Origin: Actinomycetes bacterium
GTDB taxonomy: Bacteria > Actinomycetota > Acidimicrobiia > Acidimicrobiales > Microtrichaceae
Assembly (NCBI GenBank): GCA_023392475.1
Contig: JAEVZA010000291.1
Span: 1-10,809 of the forward strand
Length of the DNA stretch: 10,809 bases
Direction: 5' to 3'
Shown: positions 8,070 to 10,809 of the stretch, piece by piece
Layout of the letters: every line of letters starts with the position of its first letter
Position numbering within the stretch: position 1 is the first letter of the stretch
The notes under the pieces: generated by a model
Told to the model about the DNA's origin: nothing
The model's database searches: none
Seen by the model: only the letters and a program-made list of their open reading frames with translations
Program-made: the position numbers and the translations under genes

Positions 8070-9116
8070 ATGGGCGAACGGCGACCCCGCTACCGGACCG
8101 GCGACGAGACGATCGACGAGCGGATCGAGGAGCTGCTCTCGAGCGCCGGGATCGAGTCCGACCACGACCTCGTGTTCGAGCTCGTGACGAGCGCGCTGCG
8201 GATGGGCCGAGAGGGCGTCGACCGAGGCGACCTCAAGATCGCCAACTCCACGCTCAAGGAGATGCGCTTCGCGTTCCACGTGTTCGACCCGTACCGGGCC
8301 GTGCGCAAGGTCGCCATCTTCGGTTCGGCACGCACCCGCGCCGACGAGCCGGCGTTCACCTCGGCCCGCCACGTCGGTCGGCGGATCGCCGAGGAGGGGT
8401 GGATGGTGATCACGGGCGGCGGCCCCGGGATCATGACGGCCGGGATCGAGGGCGCGGGGAGCGACAACAGCTTCGCCGTGAACATCGTCCTCCCGTTCGA
8501 GCCGGCCGGGGGCGGCGCGCTCGTCGGCGACGGCAAGGTCGTGAACTTCCGCTACTTCTTCAACCGGAAGCTGACGTTCATGAAGGAGGCCTCCGCCTAC
8601 GTGCTGTTCCCCGGCGGCTTCGGCACGATGGACGAGGCGTTCGAGCTCCTGACGCTCCTCCAGACGGGGCGCGAGCTGCCGTCGCCCGTGGTGCTGTTCG
8701 AGCCCGAGGGCGACGCGTACTGGCGGAGCTTCCGGCACTTCCTGGAGGTCGAGCTCCTCGACGCGGGGCTGATCGCCCGGGACGACCTCGACCTGTTCCA
8801 CATCACGTCGGACGTGGAGGACGCCGTCGAGTACCTCACGCGCTTCTACCGCGTGTTCCACTCGATGCGGTACGTCGGCGGGCGGCTGGTGCTGCGGCTC
8901 GAGCACCCGATCAGCGACGAGGACCTCCGGCACCTCAACGACCAGTTCGGCGACATCGTGTCCACCGGTGAGATCGAGCGGTGCGAGCCGGCGTCGGTCG
9001 AGGTGGCCGACGACGACGCGCTCGACAAGAGCCGCATCCGGTTCCGCTTCATCAACAACCGGTACGCCCGCCTGCACGCGCTGATCCGCACGGTCAACAC
9101 GCTCGACCCGAGCTGA
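8070..9116 (+). CDS. long LOG-family protein (nucleotide phosphoribohydrolase fold)
   Basis: A 348-residue cytoplasmic protein. The LOG (lysine-decarboxylase-like) domain spans roughly residues 78-260: FGSAR (84-88), GGGPGIM (116-122), Arg166-Lys167 in FFNRKLTFM, and PGGFGTMDE (181-189) with Glu189, the family's catalytic and phosphate-binding signature. LOG enzymes hydrolyse nucleoside 5'-monophosphates to base plus ribose-5-phosphate; plant and some bacterial members act on cytokinin nucleotides. This protein belongs to a longer form, with an N-terminal helical region (1-77) and a C-terminal extension of about 90 residues (from FYRVFHSMRYVGG to the end) that short LOG proteins of about 190 residues lack. 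Older annotations may call it lysine decarboxylase, which is wrong for this fold. The ATG at 8070 is 8 nt after a TACCGT box. The family is sure; the substrate is unknown. Confidence 0.9.
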   Translation: MGERRPRYRTGDETIDERIEELLSSAGIESDHDLVFELVTSALRMGREGVDRGDLKIANSTLKEMRFAFHVFDPYRAVRKVAIFGSARTRADEPAFTSARHVGRRIAEEGWMVITGGGPGIMTAGIEGAGSDNSFAVNIVLPFEPAGGGALVGDGKVVNFRYFFNRKLTFMKEASAYVLFPGGFGTMDEAFELLTLLQTGRELPSPVVLFEPEGDAYWRSFRHFLEVELLDAGLIARDDLDLFHITSDVEDAVEYLTRFYRVFHSMRYVGGRLVLRLEHPISDEDLRHLNDQFGDIVSTGEIERCEPASVEVADDDALDKSRIRFRFINNRYARLHALIRTVNTLDPS

Positions 9117-9135
9117 CCGCGCCCGGCACTCCACC

Positions 9136-9185
9136 GCTCTGTGATGCACCACGGGGTCGAACGCCCCGGTCGCGCATCACGGAGC
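9136..9185. terminator. shared bidirectional hairpin terminator
   Basis: The arm at 9136-9147 (GCTCTGTGATGC) pairs with 9174-9185 (GCATCACGGAGC) over 12 positions, with one U-G wobble. Inside lies a second stem, CGGGG (9152-9156) with CCCCG (9164-9168) and a 7-nt loop. It sits between two convergent stops, 19 nt after the LOG stop and 28 nt after the PNPOx-like stop on the other strand, so it can serve both. No T tracts flank it, as is usual for GC-rich actinobacteria. Confidence 0.65.
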
Positions 9186-9213
9186 TCGTCGGGGGCCGCT
9201 CGGCTGCGGGCGG

Positions 9214-9762
9214 TCAGGTGTCGAGGCCGGGCAGCCCGTCGATGCTGGTGGCGTTCTTGAGCGCCCGGTACCCGCGCAGTTCGTCGTCGGACCGGGACCC
9301 CGCCCAGTCCCGGAGCCGGGTCCGGTCCTCGCGGAAGTCCATCAGGGGCACCGAGTAGCCGCAGGAGTCCGAGATGCGCTCCGGTTCCACGACGATGATC
9401 GCCCGCGCGCCGCGCTCCTCCGGGAAGCTGCCCGACAGCTCGGCGTACGCAGCGTCGTCCGGGAGGAGGACGATGCCGCGACCGTGGACCCGCACGATCC
9501 TCGGCGGTCCGTCGAAGGCGCACCACATGAGGGTGATCCGGCCGTTCTCGCGCAGGTGGGCGATCGTCTCCACGCCGCTGCCGGTCAGGTCGAGGTAGGC
9601 GCAGCGGCCGTCGGGCAGCACCTGGACGGTCCCGTCCATGCCCTTCGGTGACACGTTGACGTGGCCGTCGCCGGCGCTCGGCGCCGTGGCGACGAAGCAC
9701 ACGTGCTGGCGGCCGATCCACTCGCGGATGGCGTCGTCGAGGTGGTCGTGGACCCGGCCCAT
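9214..9762 (-). CDS. pyridoxamine 5'-phosphate oxidase-like flavin-binding protein
   Basis: A 182-residue protein of the PNPOx-like split beta-barrel superfamily. Conserved segments are FVATAPSAGDGHVNVSPKG (about 23-41), then YLDLTGSGVETIAHLRENGR (56-75) followed by ITLMWCAF and GPPRIVRVHGRG. This subgroup with the VNVSPKG signature is widespread in actinobacteria. It probably binds a flavin (FMN, or possibly F420, which other split-barrel proteins use), but it is not the true PdxH, and its substrate is not established. The ATG at 9762 has a TACCGT -10 box 6 nt upstream and no Shine-Dalgarno sequence, pointing to a leaderless mRNA. It is 51 nt downstream of the 66-residue gene and could also receive read-through from glcF. 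Its 3' end faces the LOG gene across a shared hairpin. Confidence 0.88.
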   Translation of the reverse strand: MGRVHDHLDDAIREWIGRQHVCFVATAPSAGDGHVNVSPKGMDGTVQVLPDGRCAYLDLTGSGVETIAHLRENGRITLMWCAFDGPPRIVRVHGRGIVLLPDDAAYAELSGSFPEERGARAIIVVEPERISDSCGYSVPLMDFREDRTRLRDWAGSRSDDELRGYRALKNATSIDGLPGLDT

Positions 9763-9768
9763 GGGGCG

Positions 9769-9774
9769 ACGGTA
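9769..9774 (-). promoter_or_regulatory. leaderless -10 box of the PNPOx-like gene
   Basis: On the minus strand TACCGT (9774-9769), preceded by CGG, ends 6 nt before the ATG at 9762. The best -35 is TTCCCG (9798-9793), 18 nt upstream and weak. It is nearly identical to the box before the LOG gene. Confidence 0.5.
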
Positions 9775-9813
9775 CCGACGCGGCGGCCGGGACGGGAACG
9801 GACTTCCGTCACC

Positions 9814-10014
9814 TCAGGGCGAGTCGTCGGGCTCCTCGAGGAGGTGGACCGCCTTCTCCACGGCGCGGCGGGCCCGCGTCAACCGCTTCTCGTCGACCGG
9901 CAGCTCGTGCCCGCCGGCGTCGATCGACTCCCGCAGCCGAACGATCGCGAGGTCGGCCAGCTCCTCCGCGATCGCCTCCAGCCGCCCGCGGATCTCGTCG
10001 AACTCACCTGCCAT
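9814..10014 (-). CDS. 66-residue helical protein of unknown function downstream of glcF
   Basis: I do not recognise a family. The product begins MAGEFDEIRGRLEAIAEEL and is rich in Glu, Ala, Arg and Leu. Residues about 3-32 and 42-61 look like two amphipathic helices joined by DAGGHELPV, so a small helical hairpin or dimeric coiled coil is likely. There is no membrane segment, signal peptide or cysteine. The start is well supported by AGGAGGG 6 nt upstream of the ATG. The gene overlaps the end of glcF by 11 bp in another frame, which suggests translational coupling and a role or regulation tied to glycolate oxidase. It is short enough to be missed by automatic gene callers, but the codon composition (G/C at most third positions) and the strong ribosome site argue that it is real. 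Confidence 0.75.
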   Translation of the reverse strand: MAGEFDEIRGRLEAIAEELADLAIVRLRESIDAGGHELPVDEKRLTRARRAVEKAVHLLEEPDDSP

Positions 10015-10809
10015 CGTGCACCCTCCTGCGGCGCTCGCTCCCGGCCGCTCCGGCGGCGATCCGATCGTCCACGACCTGCACCGGGTGCCGGACGCGCAGC
10101 CCGGCCGCCTGGAGGTGCAGCGCGCACCCCGGGTTCGCCGACGCCACCACCGGCGCGCCCGACCGCTCGACCGCGGCCAGCTTCCGGTCCCGCACCGCGG
10201 CCGCCTCCTCGGGGCGCAGCAGCGCGTAGGACCCGCCCGCCCCGCAGCAGAGGCCCTCGTCGTCGAGCTCCACCACCCGGGCGTACGGCGCCAGCAGCCG
10301 ACGCACCGCGAGGTGGGCCCGCTGCGCGTGGCGCAGGTGGCACGGGTCCTGGACGGCGACGACGGGACCGGGACCGTCGACCTCCGGGAGGAGCTCCACG
10401 CGGTCGGCCAGCAACTCCGACACGTCCTGCACGCGCGCCGCGAAGCGGCGGGCCTCGTCCGTGCCGAGCAGGTGGCCGGCATCCTTCAGCGCGGCGCCGC
10501 AGCCGGCGGCGTCGACGAGCACGGGCACGTCGGGCGGCAGGGACCGGATCAGGTGCCCGAGCTGGCGGCGAGCGACGTCGGTCAGACCGGCGTGGACCGC
10601 GAGCGCGCCGCAGCATCCCGCGGACGGGACGAGCGCGACGCCGACCCCGGATGCGGTCAGCACGCGCACCGCGGCCGCGTGCACGTCCCGTTGCACGGCG
10701 TCCATCACGCAACCGGTCACGAGCACGACGTCGTCGCCCGTCGGGCGCAGCGGCGGGCGGCGGAGGGGCAGGCGCGGCAGGTTCCGGCGTCGCAGCGCCG
10801 CGCCGAGGC
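10004..10809 (-). CDS. glcF: glycolate oxidase iron-sulfur subunit, C-terminal part (5' end off window)
   Basis: GlcF passes electrons from the FAD subunits GlcD/GlcE of membrane-associated glycolate dehydrogenase, which oxidises glycolate to glyoxylate. The reading frame is open to the right edge, so the 267 visible residues are the C-terminal two-thirds of a protein of about 400 residues. The N-terminal double [4Fe-4S] ferredoxin domain is outside the window. Two CCG cysteine-rich domains are visible: TGCVMD then AGCCGALAVHAG and AAGCGAALKDAG, followed by DPCHLRHAQR, GLCCGAGGSYALL and SANPGCALHLQAAG. The HLRHAQR and CCGAGGSYALL segments favour GlcF over LutA or GlpC relatives. The GTG at 10726 is internal, because the upstream codons (LPRLPLRRPPLRP region) continue the conserved pre-CCG linker. 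A 66-residue gene overlaps the last 11 bp. The family is quite sure; related lactate or heterodisulfide reductase subunits are the alternative. Confidence 0.87.
   Translation of the reverse strand, partial: LGAALRRRNLPRLPLRRPPLRPTGDDVVLVTGCVMDAVQRDVHAAAVRVLTASGVGVALVPSAGCCGALAVHAGLTDVARRQLGHLIRSLPPDVPVLVDAAGCGAALKDAGHLLGTDEARRFAARVQDVSELLADRVELLPEVDGPGPVVAVQDPCHLRHAQRAHLAVRRLLAPYARVVELDDEGLCCGAGGSYALLRPEEAAAVRDRKLAAVERSGAPVVASANPGCALHLQAAGLRVRHPVQVVDDRIAAGAAGSERRRRVHDGR
10021..10027 (-). promoter_or_regulatory. strong ribosome binding site of the 66-residue gene
   Basis: AGGAGGG on the minus strand, 6 nt before the ATG at 10014, is the best Shine-Dalgarno match in the window. It lies inside the last codons of glcF. 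Confidence 0.65.

Noticed and set aside
9152..9168. T-arm-like hairpin (CGGGG stem, 7-nt loop with TCGAA), suggesting a tRNA or tRNA-like gene
   Set aside because: The loop is TCGAACG and lacks the TTC order of a real T loop, and I found no acceptor, D or anticodon arm around it. It fits a terminator hairpin better.
10004..10726. Complete 240-residue Fe-S protein starting at the GTG at 10726
   Set aside because: The frame stays open to the window edge and the codons upstream continue the GlcF linker. The missing N-terminal ferredoxin domain must lie outside.

Overview
This is a high-GC window whose proteins look actinobacterial. The short TANNNT promoters placed right at start codons, the GTG starts, the fused FbiC and the degenerate sigma-factor/Thr-rich membrane protein pair all point to Actinomycetota. 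Acidimicrobiia (the Iamia/Ilumatobacter side) is my best guess, but from sequence alone this stays an inference. I see no mobile element, CRISPR array, tRNA or rRNA. Nearly all of the window is coding, and no gene-free stretch exceeds about 145 bases.

Left part, + strand (1-6318): transketolase (tkt) and transaldolase (tal) form the non-oxidative pentose phosphate branch. After tal comes a 14-bp terminator-like hairpin. Next is an HxlR-family regulator gene whose promoter carries two copies of a 17-bp dyad (GGTTC-N7-GAACC) 22 bp apart. The fbiC gene follows and encodes the fused CofG/CofH radical-SAM enzyme that makes Fo, the chromophore of coenzyme F420.

Middle (6288-9116): fbiC converges on, and overlaps by 31 bp, a minus-strand two-gene operon. 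The upstream gene encodes a degenerate sigma-70-like protein. The downstream gene, coupled through a GTGA overlap, encodes a single-pass membrane protein with a Thr/Pro-rich stalk and a Cys-containing outer domain. Together they look like a sigma/anti-sigma type pair. Divergent from it is a long LOG-family protein (nucleotide 5'-monophosphate phosphoribohydrolase fold).

Right part, minus strand (9214-10809): the LOG gene converges on a pyridoxamine-5'-phosphate-oxidase-like flavin-binding-fold protein, with a nested hairpin centred between the two stop codons. Upstream of that gene lie a 66-residue helical orphan with a strong ribosome binding site and the 3' two-thirds of glcF (glycolate oxidase iron-sulfur subunit), which runs off the right edge.

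How the genes fit together: tkt/tal recycle pentose phosphates to glucose-6-phosphate, and fbiC supplies Fo for F420, which many actinobacteria reduce with glucose-6-phosphate dehydrogenase (Fgd). The adjacency therefore makes metabolic sense, although no Fgd gene is visible here. Four genes (tal, hxlR, the LOG gene and the PNPOx-like gene) have a TANNNT -10 box 6-8 nt before the start codon and appear to be transcribed as leaderless mRNAs. By contrast, tkt, fbiC, the sigma-like gene and the 66-residue gene have recognisable Shine-Dalgarno sequences.
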